Shown: piece by piece, positions 10,265 through 22,613 of the stretch
Layout: the number at the start of each line of letters is the position of its first letter
Numbering within the stretch: the first letter of the stretch is position 1
Assembly: GCA_963932465.1 (NCBI GenBank)
Contig: OZ010786.1
Coordinates: forward strand, 445,334,619-445,398,618
Reading direction: 5' to 3'
Source of the DNA: Maratus speciosus
Lineage: Eukaryota > Arthropoda > Arachnida > Araneae > Salticidae
Length of the DNA: 64,000 nt
The notes under the pieces: generated by a model
What the model was told of the DNA's origin: nothing
The model's database searches: none
Seen by the model: only the letters and a program-made list of their open reading frames with translations
Made by a program: the position numbers and the translations under genes

Positions 10265-12509
10265 CAGTAGAACCTCGATCGATTGTTTCTTAAGGGACCA
10301 TTTGTTTCAAACGATACACACAGGAAAACGAACAATGCCGGTCAACATAAAATATTTTCGCGTGAAAAAGTATATGGCATAAATAAATTTACTACATTGA
10401 AATATAGAAAATTTGAAGGGGAAAAATACATACTTACTGTAAAAAATTTACGAATCAGAAAAAATATGAATGAATCTATTTATTTATTTGAAATGTTGTG
10501 AAATTTTGGCTTGTACACGCTGTTTTTTTTTGTTTTTTTTTTTCTTAACCCAAACAATAAATTTTCGACATTAGTGACATCTTTCTGTTCTCTTTCGCTT
10601 AATGCATGTAAATAAAGAAATTTTCTCATTGTTTCAAATTCTTTAAATGCTTCAATAAGTGTTGGAACTGGTTCTGTATTTGCATTTTCGTATTCATCGG
10701 TATCATCATCCATTTTTCCGTTCTCTGCGATCATTTCTTGAACGGAAATCAAGCCACATGTTGCAACCTTTTCATCAATTGATGCATAATCGTCAAAGGT
10801 GATGTTCGATACATCTGCTCCAAACTGTAATAAATCATTTTTCTCTTCATCTTTAGCATCAGCAGTTACATTTTCGAGTTCTGTGACATTCCCCTTAGAC
10901 TTATTAAAAGAGTTTTGTATAGTTTCTTGAGTTACTCTCTCCCAGGCAGAGACAGCAAAATAAATGGCTTGTAAAACATCAGTTTTGATGCTATTGCATT
11001 TTCCTTCATCCATCATAGCTAGAACTTTTCTAACTAAATTCTCTCTGTAATGGTGCTTGAAACTATGAATAACACCCAAATCAAGGGGTTGAACCCTACT
11101 AGTGCAATTAGGGGGATAAAAAGAACTTTCATGTTTTTAAATGAAGAAATATCCAGAGGGTGTGTTAAACAGTTGTTAATGAATAGGAGAACTTTTCTTT
11201 TTTGTTTTTCAACAGACTTGTCAAAATCATTCAGAAATCCAGAGAAAATTTCATTTGTCATCCATGCTCTTGAATTAGCACGGTATGACACAGGTAATTT
11301 TTTTTCTATGTTTTTGAAACACCTTGGCTTTTCTGACTTTCCGATTACAATCTGCTTTCTTTAGTCACTTCCATCACTATCTGTGCTCAATAAAACAGTC
11401 AGTTTTTCCTTAGAACTTTTGTCTCCATGACAAGCCTCTTCTTTTAGTGCCAGAGCACAGCTCGGCAAACATCTATTAAAAAAAAGTCCTGTTTCATCCG
11501 CGTTGTAAATGTCACGACAGTCATGTCCTTCAATTAATGCCAGTAATTTGGAAAACCAATCTCGAACCACTCTGTCATCAACAGCTGCTCTTTGACCACA
11601 CATTTTAAAAAATTTAATCTATGTCGCTCATTAAAGCATGAAATTCATCCATTTGTGAAATTTTTGAAACCTTTTAAAGCAGCAATTTCTAGGGCTTCTT
11701 CCTGCAGAATTGTTCCATCGATTGGAATTTGTGATCCTCGAGTTTGACGATACCAGTCGTACAAAAGAGTTTCCAAATCTTTGTATGTTGATTATCGACC
11801 AGTTTTTCTTTTTTTCACGGAAATGCTGTATTTATCAAACTGCTTTCTAATTTCGGCTTTTTTTGAAATTATAGAATTCAATGTTGAAGAAGGTTAATTT
11901 AAACGTTTAGCAATTTGAACTCTTTTTTTCAAACGGATGTTTTTCTGCTTCTTCAATGATACGAATTCTTTCCTTTAAAGTACAAATTTGTTTAGCCATG
12001 TTTAGTCACAACCAAGTAAAAAATAATGAAAAATGTAAATGCACAACAACAGCATATCAGAGCCTAAGCAGAAATGACAACCTAACCTAAAGTGAGAAGT
12101 TATGAAGTTTGCAGCTAAACCCCGCCCTCTCTGTCAATCATTCATTCATTCAACATTTTTCAAAAACCATACGAAGGTGCTGCTGCCCTTCGTAATTTCA
12201 TTGATTGAAAGGCCTTCATTATACCCCCCCCCTCTCGCTCTCGCTTTATCAATACGCATGTGTCAAGGTCACACAATTAGAACAAACTTTTTTTCTTAAA
12301 CATGAATACAAAGGGATAAATTCACCATTTTTTTTTTACAAAGTCGGTGAAATTTTTGAACGATAGATGCGGGAATCTGCGAGTTTAAAAAACGACCTAA
12401 GTGGGTATAATTAACAATATTTAAATAGAACTCATGACGGGACCTTTAAAACAAGACGATACATACGGGAAAACGAAAGATGCGGGGACAATGGATCGAG
12501 GTTGTACTG
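10265..12509 (-). mobile_element. Tigger (pogo superfamily) DNA transposon, 2.2 kb
   Basis: Terminal inverted repeats CAGTAGAACCTCGATCGAT and ATGGATCGAGGTTGTACTG are inverted copies with three differences, and TA flanks both sides (10263-10264, 12510-12511). The - strand encodes a near full-length but broken Tigger transposase (10480-11999). The region 12000-12509 is non-coding. This is the most complete autonomous-type element in the window. Confidence 0.92.
10480..11999 (-). pseudogene. Tigger transposase, frameshifted
   Basis: The start codon at 11999 gives AKQICTLKERIRIIEEAEKH, a Psq-type helix-turn-helix. After several frame breaks the catalytic core follows: WFSKLLALIEGHDCRDIYNADETGLFF (11603-11361) with the first catalytic Asp. 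Then ANSRAWMTNEIFSGFLNDFD and VLLFINNCLTHP (11291-11034), where the second Asp of the usual VDNCPAHP is Asn. A frameshift near 11118 follows, then QPLDLGVIHSFKHHY with the third Asp. The 199-codon C-terminus (to 10480) has VLQAIYFAVSAWERVTQETIQNSF and an acidic tail. The frameshifts and the D-to-N change mean it cannot catalyse transposition. Confidence 0.9.
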
Positions 12510-12768
12510 TACTCTTCTTAAATAACTTCTGTATAACTTATCCTAAATGGTATTACTGCTAGTCGATATATTAAATAAATTTTATATATATATTTTTTTC
12601 CCCAGTAGTATTTTTGAGTTATGTTAGGGCATAAATTCTTAATCTGGATATTTTAATGAAAGTTATGTAAAAAATTCAGGTCATCACCTTAAAATTTTAA
12701 ACAGTGTATCCAAGATATCCGGGTGTATGAAATATGCAAAGTTATTAAAATCATATATTCTTTTTTAG

Positions 12769-12972
12769 GATTTATATTCCGTTTTAATCAAAGGTCCAAA
12801 GAGAACACCATATGAAGATGGGCTTTTCTTTTTTGACTTCCAGTTTCCTGCAGACTATCCCAAAGTGCCACCACTCTGCCACTATATATCATATTGCTCA
12901 GACAGGCTTAATCCTAATTTATATGAAGGTGGCAAGGTGTGTGTGAGTCTTCTTGGAACATGGGGAGGAAAG
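12769..12972 (+). CDS. UBE2O: UBE2O exon: UBC core with active-site cysteine
   Basis: The exon is 68 codons, phase 0 at both ends, between TTTTAG (to 12768) and GTAATT (12973). It reads [20 protein letters not shown], the [10 protein letters not shown] turn that other E2s have as Y-P-x-x-P-P, then [21 protein letters not shown]. The catalytic Cys codon TGT is at 12940-12942 in KVCVSLL. The family uses LNPN where most E2s have HPN, and that is kept. The final W-G-G-K corresponds to W-I-G-K in vertebrates. The block is highly conserved and intact, so the enzyme should be active. Confidence 0.96.
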
Positions 12973-13621
12973 GTAATTTTGTTGGAGAGCATTATTATTT
13001 TTTATTTCCCGATTTAGAACATTGTTGCTGTAAGATTTATCCAATGAAGTTTATTTTATTCCATGTGCAGCAATATAATCGTACTTATCTGTGAAAAGCA
13101 TCTTCCAACATAACTAATACAAAATGCTTCTGATATCTTTATAATTCTAGCAGTATTAATAGTACAGAAAAAGATCTGTATGTATAGCTATAGCTACATA
13201 TTCACTATTGCTGGTTTGTCATCATGCACAATATTTTAAAATGTAATATATAACATTTTTTAAAGTCTTATGCACCAAATTTTAAGATTTTTTTATGGCA
13301 AGTTGGCAACATTAAATGAAAATGTAAGAGATAGGTCTATGTTTGACTGAAAAAAAAAAAAAAAAAAAAAAAAAAAGTGGGGCGAGGGCATATTGTACGA
13401 ATTTGACCTTCCTGATTCTAAATATGTTATCAAAATTACTCTGTCACGTGCCGTTTTTCACAGGTAAAGGTTTTAAATTATAAAAATTACAGTATTAAAT
13501 TAAAAAATAACATATTCATCTAGAATGCTATAAAACATTAAAAGTATGAAAAATGATTTAAGTTAAGAAATAAAATATATCATAAAGAAATCATTCTGTC
13601 GACATTTTTCTCTTTTCATTG

Positions 13622-13667
<46 letters not shown>

Positions 13668-14901
13668 TCTTACATATAAGTGTCCAGCAGCTATCTGCTA
13701 ACATTTTTTAAATACCATTTATGCTGTATCCTTTTCAATTTCAGCTACATCCTTAGAAATTTTTTTTTTCCATGTTCATCTGTAACTGCTTCTATATTAT
13801 CTGGAATGAAGTCTTAAGTGAGAATATAGAAAGTGAAATTTTAGATACATATTGCATTCCAATGTCCAATATGAAATAGATTCTCACCAGTTTTTTTCAT
13901 AATTTTGACACTTGAAAAGCAAATGTCATTGACTTGCATACTTTTAAAAAACCAGTAAGTGTTCTTGAATGAGTTGCAACAAGATTTGTATGCCTTTACT
14001 TTATCTTGGTTGCCGACAGGGCTTAATTTCTAACAAACAAAATGTATTGGAGCTCTAATATTCCACAGTAATAACAACCATATTGTATTCCCCCATTCCC
14101 TCCACCTGCATGTTTATATTTTGTTTTCAGCAAAAGAAAAGTTATAGTATATTTTGACTATATCTATATCCATTTACGCCAAAAATGACGAAATAGTGAT
14201 CCGTGCTTAATTTTCATAAGACTTCATACAAATAGAATGAAGATTTTATTTTTGAAGAGTTTGTATTGTAGAAAAATACATTTTAAAATTAAGAAATGAT
14301 TTCTACAAATACAAATGATGAGGATATCTTTTTTACTCAATGTGAAACTTAACTTTATTAAAAACAATTAAAAACATGATTAAAGATATTAAATATGCAA
14401 CAAAATAAGGCTAGAACTATGGCCGCTCACTTAACAAGCCTTTACTTAAATTAAGCATTAGCCTAAAAATAAAACATGTAAATGAACCATACGAACATGA
14501 ACGAACATGCACTGCGTCATCGACATGATGACGCAGTACTGAAACTGAAATACAGTCATGCATGGAATTCGTAATGATGCATGGAATCTCCAGATACATA
14601 GAATTCGTAAAAGTGTGATGTTATATAGTCAAAGAAAAAGAAACACTTGTAAGCTGAAGGCTGAAATGACATCGTAACTAGACTAGAAAATAAATATTGA
14701 TGCTGATCAGCCTCAGAATTGGGCCAGGAAGCATAACAACATGAAACATTGACATCGATATTAGATTTCAATATTGACAAGAGCGCTGCGATATGACATC
14801 AGTGCATTTGAAAGATCTCAGGGTTATATTAACTAATATCTTTATATGTTTCTTTAATATGCTTTTACAAATATTTTAAGATCAGAATCGGATGTTAACA
14901 G

Positions 14902-14946
<45 letters not shown>

Positions 14947-16434
14947 TATGAGACGCCTTGAGTCATTCACAAAAAATATCCCAAGGATTTGGAATTTGTG
15001 GTTCTGAATGCCAACAGTTTTTGATTGTTTTTATCTAGTTATCCATTGTTTATAATAACTTTTTATCCATTATTTTTAATTTAGAACTCAAAACATTATA
15101 ATTGGGTAGTTTTTGAAGGTTTTAGTGAAAATGAAGAAGAGTAAATGTGATACAAAGCAGATTATGTGTATATTCCCATAACTTGAACAATCGGCATACT
15201 TAGGGCATCTGAATACTTATGCCTAACATGGCCACGATAAGTTGCTTTTCTGGAGGATGAGTAAGAACCAGAATCATCACCTCACTTACGTATTATAAAT
15301 ATATAAGAAAATGTACAACATTTAAGTGAACAAACAGAACAAAAATATTAAAATCATGTGTAGGGAATTTTCAGAAAATCCTACTCACCAAGGATTTATT
15401 TTGTATCAAAACATTTTAGCAAAGCACAACACACAGCGCTGTTTAAGTGGGTTATGGCATGCAGTATTTATAAGCTCTAGTGGATTCCGACTAATATTTA
15501 AATATTCGCTAAAAATAAAGAAGTACTGAAGCTGCGCTCCTTTGAGCTTCAGTACAAATTAAGCACAGTGTGAAGTTAAAAAGTAGATCAGTAAAAATAT
15601 TTTACAAATGCAAACGAAAAGTGGCATGTAAAAATGACCAGGAGTAAAAACCGCAGATACAGTTGCGGTTAATTCTGGCATTCTTCATCACCGTTCATAA
15701 ACCACTGAAACAGAAAAACATTTAGTCAACACTTGTGAATGTTACATAGAAGAATTCTCCTTTGTACGTGACAAGCTTTGTCACATATGTAAGCTGATAA
15801 GAAAGAACACAAAGGATTGGAGATGGAAAGTAAAGAAAAAAATAATTTAAGATTCAAACCTAAGTTATTTTTTCTTTGCCTTCTATCTCTTATCCTTATG
15901 CGATGTTTTGGAAGTGCTTTTCTACTGGTCTCTGGAACGCAGTATTTATGAGCTCCGATAAATTCCAACCAATATTTAAGGGTGTTCTCAAATCCAAAAG
16001 GGCAAATTTCTGACATAAGTTTTAATTTAGTTTTGTTCGAAAATGCATGAAACTAGATGGTGTTGTTGTTCAGAAACTATGTCATCGAGCTATTTTTCCA
16101 TTTTTTTGCAAACGCAATAGATTTTTGAGAAAAGAGTGTCAAAGTAGGCATTTTGAACCGAATTTCCGCGCGAAGGAAGAAAAAGCACACGAGCGGGCAA
16201 AAAACGGGTTTGTTACGTGATCCAAAATGCTTCTAACTCAATAGGTAATGGATTGATCAAAAAATGGAAAAAACAGTTCAATTCCAAATTGCTTCCATGG
16301 CCAGGCTTTCCAATTTTATATCTTTCCGTTAAAAAATGAATTTGTAAATGTGTAAAAACATTTTGCGCTTGTTGAGCAGTGCAGTTAAGAACAGCCTTAA
16401 GTATTAACTAAAAACAAAGAAGTACCAGAGCTGA
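12973..16434. other. Intron sequence before the hAT nest
   Basis: AT-rich with homopolymer tracts: A27 at 13350-13376, T32 plus (GT)n at 13623-13668, T40 at 14905-14944. A perfect 11-bp inverted repeat lies at 14511-14537. From about 15420, paralogous pieces recur (15430-15570, 15920-16000, 16395-16442): GCAGTATTTATAAGCTC-type and AAAGAAGTAC-type blocks. They belong to an unnamed repeat that is the target of the hAT insertion. No coding sequence was recognised. Confidence 0.7.
14511..14537. repeat. Perfect 11-bp inverted repeat with CRE-like half sites
   Basis: ACTGCGTCATC, a 5-nt loop GACAT, then GATGACGCAGT. The arms are exact reverse complements and contain TGACGCA/TGCGTCA-like motifs. 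It is deep in an intron. No function is claimed. Confidence 0.7.
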
Positions 16435-16528
16435 GCTTCAGCCAGGGGCGGATTTATTAAGTGAGGGGCCCCTCTCACTGGAACTTTTGGGGGGCCGTTC
16501 CATCTTGAAAAATTGGGTATATTTATAA

Positions 16529-16813
16529 TATATACTAATAAAAGAAAATTTCGCTCTGTGTGTGTGTATTCGCGATGGCTAGCGACATCTACCGCACGTA
16601 CAAAGCGGAAAATTTTTGTGAGGGTAGTCCAAGGCCTTTCCTGATACATCTGAGATTCAGAATTCTAAAATATCTACTTATAAGCTGAGTTATTCATTAA
16701 CAATCGCAACGCACTCTCATTAAAAACTCATCTCAGTCAACGAGAGGGAAAAAGCAAACCTTATTTACGCATCATGAGAAAATGAACATCGAAAAGAAGT
16801 AATTCCGGGGTGT

Positions 16814-16844
<31 letters not shown>

Positions 16845-17643
16845 GGGGTTATTTAGTCATATTAACTTACATCGGGCAAACCGCTTACTAAAGTTACAAA
16901 CGAAAGACATATTCTAAAAGATCGTACACTTATGTCTCAAATCCCGTAATCAATTTTTTAAAAAAATATCGCGGTTAACCTTTTGAAAAAAAAAATTCAA
17001 AGAGGGTCATTTTTTCAAAAAAAAAATGATTTTCCCTCTTATGGCTACGCCCCTCCAGGGTGTAATTTTAGAGGTACCGACAAACCACAAATATGTTCTT
17101 AAAGATAAAATCTTCTTCTAATCGATGGCACAATCGGTTTTTAAAAATATGAGTTTTAACCCTTTCAAATAACCGGCAAACTCGGGTCACTTTGCGCCTC
17201 GCGGAGACGATATTTTTTGTATGCTAAAAGTAACTAAACTTCCGTATGTACACAGTCTTTTTAGAGAATCTCAATAGACTAGATTTAGATCACCTATAAA
17301 AATTATGAAACGTTCGGATGCGTAGAAATATTTTTACAAAATAAAATGGTGTGAAATTTTTGGCGAAATCTGTAGAAACTTTAGTGTTTCGTCGCGGTTT
17401 CGCCTTAGTAAAAACCTGAGTGTTTCATCACGGTTTCGCTCGCTTTTGTTAAGCATAGACTCCAAAAAATCTAATTACGCAGAAAATAAAATACCAAATA
17501 GCATATACTTTTAATTCAGTATTTTTTCATTTAAAAATATAAATTCAGACAAAATGGAGTTAAAGATATAAAGTCATACAAATTTGCGGTTCATTTAAGA
17601 GTCATTCATCACGGGTCCGGGCAATGCCGGGCGGGTCAGCTAG
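16529..17643 (+). mobile_element. Helitron-like element, copy 1
   Basis: The left end is TATATACTAATAAAAG (C of the 5'-TC changed to A compared with the other copies). The right end has a short GC hairpin (CCGGGCAATGCCGG), then GCGGGTCAGCTAG followed by host T, the CTAG|T end typical of Helitrons. The left flank is A. The interior opens with a GTGTGTGTGT stretch and GCGATGGCTAGCGACATCTACCG. No RepHel helicase was seen, so it is non-autonomous. The insert includes a TG/G simple repeat (16812-16849). Confidence 0.75.
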
Positions 17644-18207
17644 TTTAAAAATAACAGCTATTCAAAACTTAATTAGAATAATTACTAACAAATAAATTAA
17701 AATGTAATCAATCGTTAACGATTAATTATACAAAATTCATTTCATATTCAAATTACATCAGATTATTTTACAACGAACTTGGATACTGTGACGGATAAAT
17801 GTGCTAAAATGTTGTATCTTATTTTCCTTCCAATTTTTTAAGAACATAAAATGATAATTCCAACCAAAATTAATCAGAAACTAAGGAGACAATATTTTAG
17901 CATCTGTTGAGCCTTAACTCAAAACCTCTTTTCTCTACTTTTCGTTTTTGGCTCACTTATTTCATGAAATAAGATCTAAATGTAATGGGGTTTTAATGCA
18001 TGGGGCTGCAGCGGTCTGCACTGCATGACAATATCTTGCTTAAAGTTTTAATTTCATGTTTTAATAAAACAATTTCAGAAATCAAATAAATTCATCCATT
18101 ATAACCAAATTAAATTATATTTTTCTCCTTTTCGTTACACAGCTGGGCTCAAAGAATGGCAAGTGCTTTATGGATATAAAAAGGATTCGAAGCTCCACGA
18201 GTTGTTT

Positions 18208-18615
18208 TATAATAGTCCAAGAGCTGACAGCACAAAAACTTGTGTTATGAAGCACAAGAAAAAGACCTTTATTTTATGGGTGAGTAGAAGTAGGGGAATC
18301 TAATGATCCATGTCTGCCGGAAGTGAAGTGATGCATAAGCCAAAAATAAATACCACCAGTGGTTCACTGGTAGGTTTATCATCGTGTTTGTCCTACAAAC
18401 AAAGGTATGAAAACATGGAGGACTGGGAGCAGGAAAAAACAATGATAAACCTACGAGTGAACCACTGGTGGTATTAATTTTTAGCTTATGCACCACTTCA
18501 CTTTCGGCAGACATGGATCATTAGATTCCCCTACTCCTACTCTCCCATAAAATAAAGGTCTTTTTCTTGTGCTTGATAACTAAGGTTTTTGTGCTGTCGG
18601 CTCTTGGGCTATAAC
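18208..18615. mobile_element. Foldback MITE, ~408 bp
   Basis: Two arms (about 18208-18390 and 18430-18615) are reverse complements over more than 170 bp. Outer ends read AATAGTCCAAGAGCTGACAG and CTGTCGGCTCTTGGGCTATA. Matching inner blocks are CCACCAGTGGTTCACT and AGTGAACCACTGGTGG. Only a short spacer remains. There is no coding capacity. The target duplication is unclear and the superfamily is undetermined. Confidence 0.85.
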
Positions 18616-18659
18616 CATCTGCACTGCATTTTTATATAAATACTAGTGGGGTCTGCCAC

Positions 18660-19200
18660 TGCAAACATATAATAGTCACGTGTAAGTAATTTTTTAATTG
18701 AAATGAAATATTGTTCTTTGAGCTGTTTTTAAAATTGGCAACAATATAAAATAGTAACCTTTTCTAAAATATGAGAAAAATAATGCACGCATATTAAAAA
18801 TATTATCACAATATTGTCTTCACTTTTGATTGAAATAAAAGGTAATTTCAATTTCAATTTGAAATTGACTAAAAGGAGAATAAATCTAAGAATCCTTATA
18901 ATTATCTTCCCTCCCTTTTTTCCATAAAAATGGAGTCATCTAGTTGCCATCATTAAAAAAATATTGTTACAATTAGAAAAAAAAATTAATACTTCGAAAA
19001 CTAAATCAATTTTTAAAATTCTAATACTATTTTTGACATACACGGATCAATACGGACAGTTGGTGCTAATTTCACCGCCAAGGATTTCATATTTTAGAAA
19101 TAATAGCTGTGAAATACAATCAGTCGTTTCATAAAATCATTTCATAAATTCGTTTCATTAAGATTATATATATATATATATATATGATAGATATTTTTTA
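18660..19200 (+). repeat. Unclassified repeat family, partial copy
   Basis: Blocks ATAGTCACGTGT, TTCTTTGAGCTGTTTTTAAA, AATTGGCAAC, CCTTTTCTAAAATATG and GGATCAATACGGAC recur in the same order at about 33640-35260 and partly at 58310-58420. It contains an (AT)n run near 19166-19184. No protein or terminal structure was recognised. Confidence 0.6.
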
Positions 19201-19509
19201 AACACCCATTTAATTAACTAATCTGCATATAAGTTTGTAATTGTGTGTGTTTTATTAGTAAATGCCATAAAAAATGGTCCGAAAAATGTAAAAGTGCCAC
19301 TTTCACAACTGCGATTAGCAAAACATCTGCTAAAATGAAAAAAAAAGTTATATTGGGGAAAACTATGGGGGACATTGTATTTGACAGTCATGATATATTT
19401 GATTGTCGTGTGTCATTTTTGATCTGGATGTGGGGAATTTTATGAGAGGGAAAAAGTATGAACACTTACGATGCAATAATAAACTTCTGCAATAATAAAA
19501 TATTGATTA

Positions 19510-22500
19510 CTAGCTGACCCGTCCGGCATTGACCGGGCCCGTTATAACAATCTTAAACAAAATTCAAGTTTGTATGATTTTATATCTTTGGAAAATCGGT
19601 ACCCCAATGTCTTTGGCATCATAGAGTTTTTCAAATGAACTTAGTTTTTCCGGGGCCCCAATGGCTCCGACAGCGTCGAGTGTGTTCCCAACAAACCTCT
19701 TTCCAGTGGCATAGCCAGGGTGGGGGTCCAAATGCTCTGGATACCAGTGATTTTGTAAAGTTCAGTTCGCCTTATCTAATTGGAGAATTTTGTGCTAGTA
19801 ATCAAGACGAAGAAAACTTTAAAATATTACTGGTATCTAGAGCATTTGGATACCCTCCCTGGCTATGCAATTGTCTCTTTCTGAACGAACCTGTGACCTA
19901 GGTTGCCACTGTCTGAGGTAGCGTATACTCGAAGTGCTCCGCACGGCCGAAGACAATCGAAAATCAAGTTGAATGACCCAAACCCCGTAGTTATCGGGCT
20001 CATAGAACCCGAGATTAGATTATAATGCTTCCCCTAGTGGTAGAATATGGAACTAAAATCTATATAACAATCTTAAGCTAAATTGAAGGAACCAATTTTC
20101 GATGAAATCGAGCCATAGAAACCGAGAAAAGAATGCGCCGTTAACGTTCGGAAATGGTGGTAACGAGAGTCCAAGATAAACTTTCATAATAAAAAGCCGA
20201 GGAAAGAATGTGGAAGGTGCCCCCTCCATCTATAAATTTAACAAAGTCTCTTTAACATTAACCCAATATTTAATTTACGGATTAAATACCCCCACCTCTC
20301 TAAAGTTAATCACTTACCTTTAACAGTAGCGTTATTTTTAATTTACGACTGTAGTGAGTAAACGTAAGTTCATGCCGAAAAGAAGATTAATATTCGAAAA
20401 AGTTGGTATCAAGGGTATAATTTTAGTAGTTTATAACGTGGCAGGAGGACCCTAGAACTATATTAAAGAAAATTGCAAGAGAATCGGATCAAGGGCCTCA
20501 AGAAGGCGATTAATATTCAAAATTGGTGGTAGATGAAGTCTGAGAATTTTTTTTGTTGTTCATGGAGTAGCTGAAAAATCTAACAAGTTGTTAGAAAAGA
20601 AAAAGCTATTGAATCGGACTATTTTTAAGGAAGTTATAATAGGGGGATCAAAAGGTGCCAAGGTGATAGTTGAGAGCAGGGTCCTAAGATGAAAACATGT
20701 TAAAAGGTCCTAGTATTTAGCTAAAAATAAGGGGAAATACTTAAAAGGGGACCTAAGGTCCCAATAAAAATATGAGGGGTAGGTGGAAATCCTAAAACGT
20801 TGTTATAAAAAAAGCTAGTGAATCAGACCATTTTTAAGGTCGCGATAATAGGGGGCCCAAAAGGGGTCAACTGATAGCTGAGAGCAGGGCCCTGAGATAA
20901 AAACATGTTAAAAGGTTCTAGTAGTCACTTTAGATCTTTAATTAGTCGAAATTACACATAGGGTATAAATTAATCATTTGAAAAAAATTTAAAGAAATGC
21001 GCAAAAATGGGGGGGGGGGGGTGCTTAAAAAGGACCCTAGTGCTCCAATAAAAATATGAGGTTGTTGACCCGGGGACAGGAGTCCAAGACTCAATTTTAA
21101 ATTTATGCATTGACAGTGACAGAATTAGAGGGTGAAAAGTGCTCTCAGTAGCAGAATTTGCTGTGTTAATCTGCAGCAAACCAAAATTTATCTGCGAACC
21201 AAGAATACTGGGCCAAGCTTACTATCATAAAAAATTATAGTAGCCCATAAAATAAGTAAAACTTGCATTTACAAAGAAAATAGAATAAATCTAGAGACAA
21301 AAATTATAGTTTAGTTAATTTTCTTAGCCCAGAATTTTTTGAAAGTTGTTTAAATTGATCTGCAAGATATAAAAAAAAATCTGCAGCACTGCTGCCGTGC
21401 TGCACTGTTTCTGCTACAGGGAAAATGCGTGGAGCACAAAAAGTTCAAGGGACTCCGGACCGGGCCCCAGGGAGCCAGGGCCTTCATTAACTAAATGGAA
21501 AAGTTCCTTTTAACAAAGATCGGATTAAAAGGGGGCAATTATTAACAATTGAGGGCACAAGAACTTCAAGGGACCCTGTACCACGTCCCAGGGGACCACA
21601 GTCTTAACTCGAATGTAGTTGGATATAAGGAAATTTTTTAGTAGTTTATAAAGTAGCCGGAGGAGCCAAGAACTATGTAAATGAGAACTGGATTATTTTT
21701 AAAGAAGGGCTCCAAGAAAACCATTAATATTCAAAATGGTGGTAGCTGAAGTCTGAGAAATTTTTTCCTAGTTCATGTAGTAGTTGGAGGACCTAAGAAG
21801 TTGCTAGAAAAAAAAAGCTAGTGAATACAACTATTTTTAAGGAAGCTATAATAGGAACTGCAAAAGAGGCCAACTGGTAGTTCAGAGAAGGGCTCTTAAA
21901 TGAAAGCATGTTAAAAGGCTACTTTGCGCTTTAGATCTTCATTAGACAAAATTAAGCATAGGGTATGAATTATTAGAATAAAATTTTAAAGAAATACGCA
22001 AAAATGGGGGGAGATGCATTAAAAAGGGCCTTAGGGCCCCAATAAAAATGTGAGAGTGTTGGCCAGGGGACAGGAATCCAAAAATCAACTTTAAAGTTAT
22101 GCATTGAGAGGGCGACACAATTATGGAGTGAAAAATGAATGGCAGACAAAAAGTTTAAGGGCCTCTGGCCTGGATCCTAGGGCGCCAGGGTCTTAACTGG
22201 AATGTAGAATCTGGGGATAAACTAAATTGAAAAAGGGTACCAAAAGCGAATATTGGATTAAAAAAGGAGAGTTATTAACAATTTAGGGCACAGAAACTTC
22301 CAGGACTCTGTATCAGTTCCCAGAGAGCCAGGATCTTAACTGAAACGTAGAAAGGGGGATAACTAAATGGCAAAAGGCTCCAAGAAACGAAGAAAATCGG
22401 ATAAAAAAGAGGCAAGCTATTAAAAATTTAGGGCATAAAAACTTGAAGGGCTCAGGGGGCCTGGGTCTTAAAATATTAAAAATCTGACCCTCAGGTACAT

Positions 22501-22613
22501 CAGGAACTGGCTTAGACTATCCTCTCCGAAATGTTCAGACTTCTATGTGCGGTAGATTTTGAGAGCCATCGCACACAGACACACAAAGCGAAACTTTATT
22601 TTATTAGTATAGA
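19510..22613 (-). mobile_element. Helitron-like element, copy 2 (3.1 kb)
   Basis: Read on the - strand it starts TCTATACTAATAAAATAAAG (22613 downward) and ends with a GC hairpin and CTAG at 19513-19510, with host T (A at 19509 on +). The interior holds several diverged direct repeats around TATTCAAAATTGGTGG (near 20515 and 21728) and GGGCCC-CAATAAAAAT (near 21040 and 22030). No helicase or Rep motif is visible, so it is non-autonomous. A hAT MITE lies at 19704-19873. Its 5' end touches the 3' end of copy 3 with no base between. Confidence 0.78.
19704..19873. mobile_element. Small hAT MITE, 170 bp
   Basis: Left end CAGTGGCATAGCCAGGG and right end CCCTGGCTATGCAATTG are imperfect inverted repeats, and the inner parts CCAAATGCTCTGGATACCAG and CTGGTATCTAGAGCATTTGG continue the match. 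Flanking octamers CCTCTTTC (19696-19703) and TCTCTTTC (19874-19881) differ at one base, fitting an 8-bp duplication. The sister Helitron copy (about 22770-22786) lacks the insertion. Confidence 0.82.

Larger units (their letters stand above)
4485..12768. other. UBE2O intron (8.3 kb) filled with transposons
   Basis: Donor GTAAGT is at 4485 and acceptor TTTTTTAG ends at 12768. It starts with a GT/G low-complexity run (4566-4602). Then come the Penelope-like pair (5470-8828, with two mariner-type insertions), a pogo-like element (9018-9830) and a Tigger (10265-12509). 4603-5469, 9831-10264 and 12510-12768 are AT-rich with nothing I can name. Confidence 0.8.

Noticed and set aside
10283..10501. 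72-codon + strand frame at the Tigger end
   Set aside because: It lies in the non-coding terminal region of the Tigger element and has no homology I recognise.
11050..11364. 104-codon + strand frame
   Set aside because: It is antisense to the catalytic part of the Tigger transposase.
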